The notes under the pieces were generated by a model. The model saw only the letters and a program-made list of their open reading frames with translations, made no database searches and was not told where the DNA came from. The position numbers and the translations under genes are program-made. This document shows, one piece after another, positions 30,275 to 30,403 of a DNA stretch of 30,403 nucleotides. Numbering within the stretch: position 1 is the first letter of the stretch; every line of letters begins with the position of its first letter. The DNA comes from Silene noctiflora (taxonomy: Eukaryota; Streptophyta; Magnoliopsida; Caryophyllales; Caryophyllaceae): NCBI GenBank assembly GCA_009801015.1, contig VHZZ01006495.1, positions 15,222-45,624 of the forward strand, written 5' to 3'.

Positions 30275-30403
30275 CTCAGTGATGCAAAGATGATACACAT
30301 ACACAATATGTATGGTTTTTTTCATACACAGCCAATCACAGCGTGACACGTGGCCAACTCAAGTTAGCATATTTTGGTTAGACTAGGGTTAGGTTAGTAA
30401 ATT
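30275..30403. other. Intergenic right edge
   Basis: Short AT-rich stretch. GACACGTGGCC at about 30343-30353 holds a G-box (CACGTG), the core for bZIP/bHLH factors, and might belong to a gene beyond the window. Confidence 0.3.

Overview
This is plant nuclear DNA. The genes are intron-rich with GT-AG (and two GC-AG) splice sites, the proteins are plant-type (RABC1, SAL1), and the transposons are typical of plants (hAT, Gypsy LTR element, Stowaway MITE, Helitron). Gene sequences and repeat style fit a core eudicot, possibly Caryophyllales; that placement is a guess. Scattered N bases and an 11-N gap (17995-18005) mark a draft assembly.

Left part (1 to about 13400): nested transposons. Positions 1-3268 are the right part of a hAT (Ac-like) element with a broken transposase gene. 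It sits inside an LTR. That LTR (3269-4682) also carries a 508-bp non-autonomous hAT-like insertion (3985-4492). The retroelement then runs through a primer binding site, clusters of a 14-bp palindrome, a promoter/leader/intron-like module, a broken ORF resembling the ATHILA ORF-1 family, a polypurine tract with hairpin, and a second LTR (8690-10052). A second, truncated copy of the start of the internal region follows (10053 to about 10480), so the order is LTR-internal-LTR-internal. Its termini look like Tekay/Del chromoviruses, yet I found no gag-pol. About 10481-11150 looks like a fragment of another Gypsy LTR. About 11150-13450 is AT-rich with degenerate Helitron-like ends.

Right part (about 13500-28900): three ordinary genes. 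A small conserved plant protein of unknown function lies on + (13508-16518, five exons). A RABC1/RAB18-like small GTPase lies on - (19290-22674, six exons plus a leader intron). The phosphonucleotidase SAL1 lies on + (24212-28806, eight exons). RABC1 and SAL1 are divergent, about 1.5 kb apart. I see no functional link among the three: RABC1 acts in membrane/lipid-droplet traffic, and SAL1 removes PAP in sulfur metabolism and organelle-to-nucleus signalling.

The tail (28807-30403) is intergenic with nested foldback MITEs.

Most notable: two GC-AG introns; a duplicated 3' splice site in SAL1; loss of the SAL1 dimer cysteine while the redox pair is kept; and a retroelement family that carries clusters of the palindrome TACTCGACCGAGTA, two of them just ahead of leader-like sequences.
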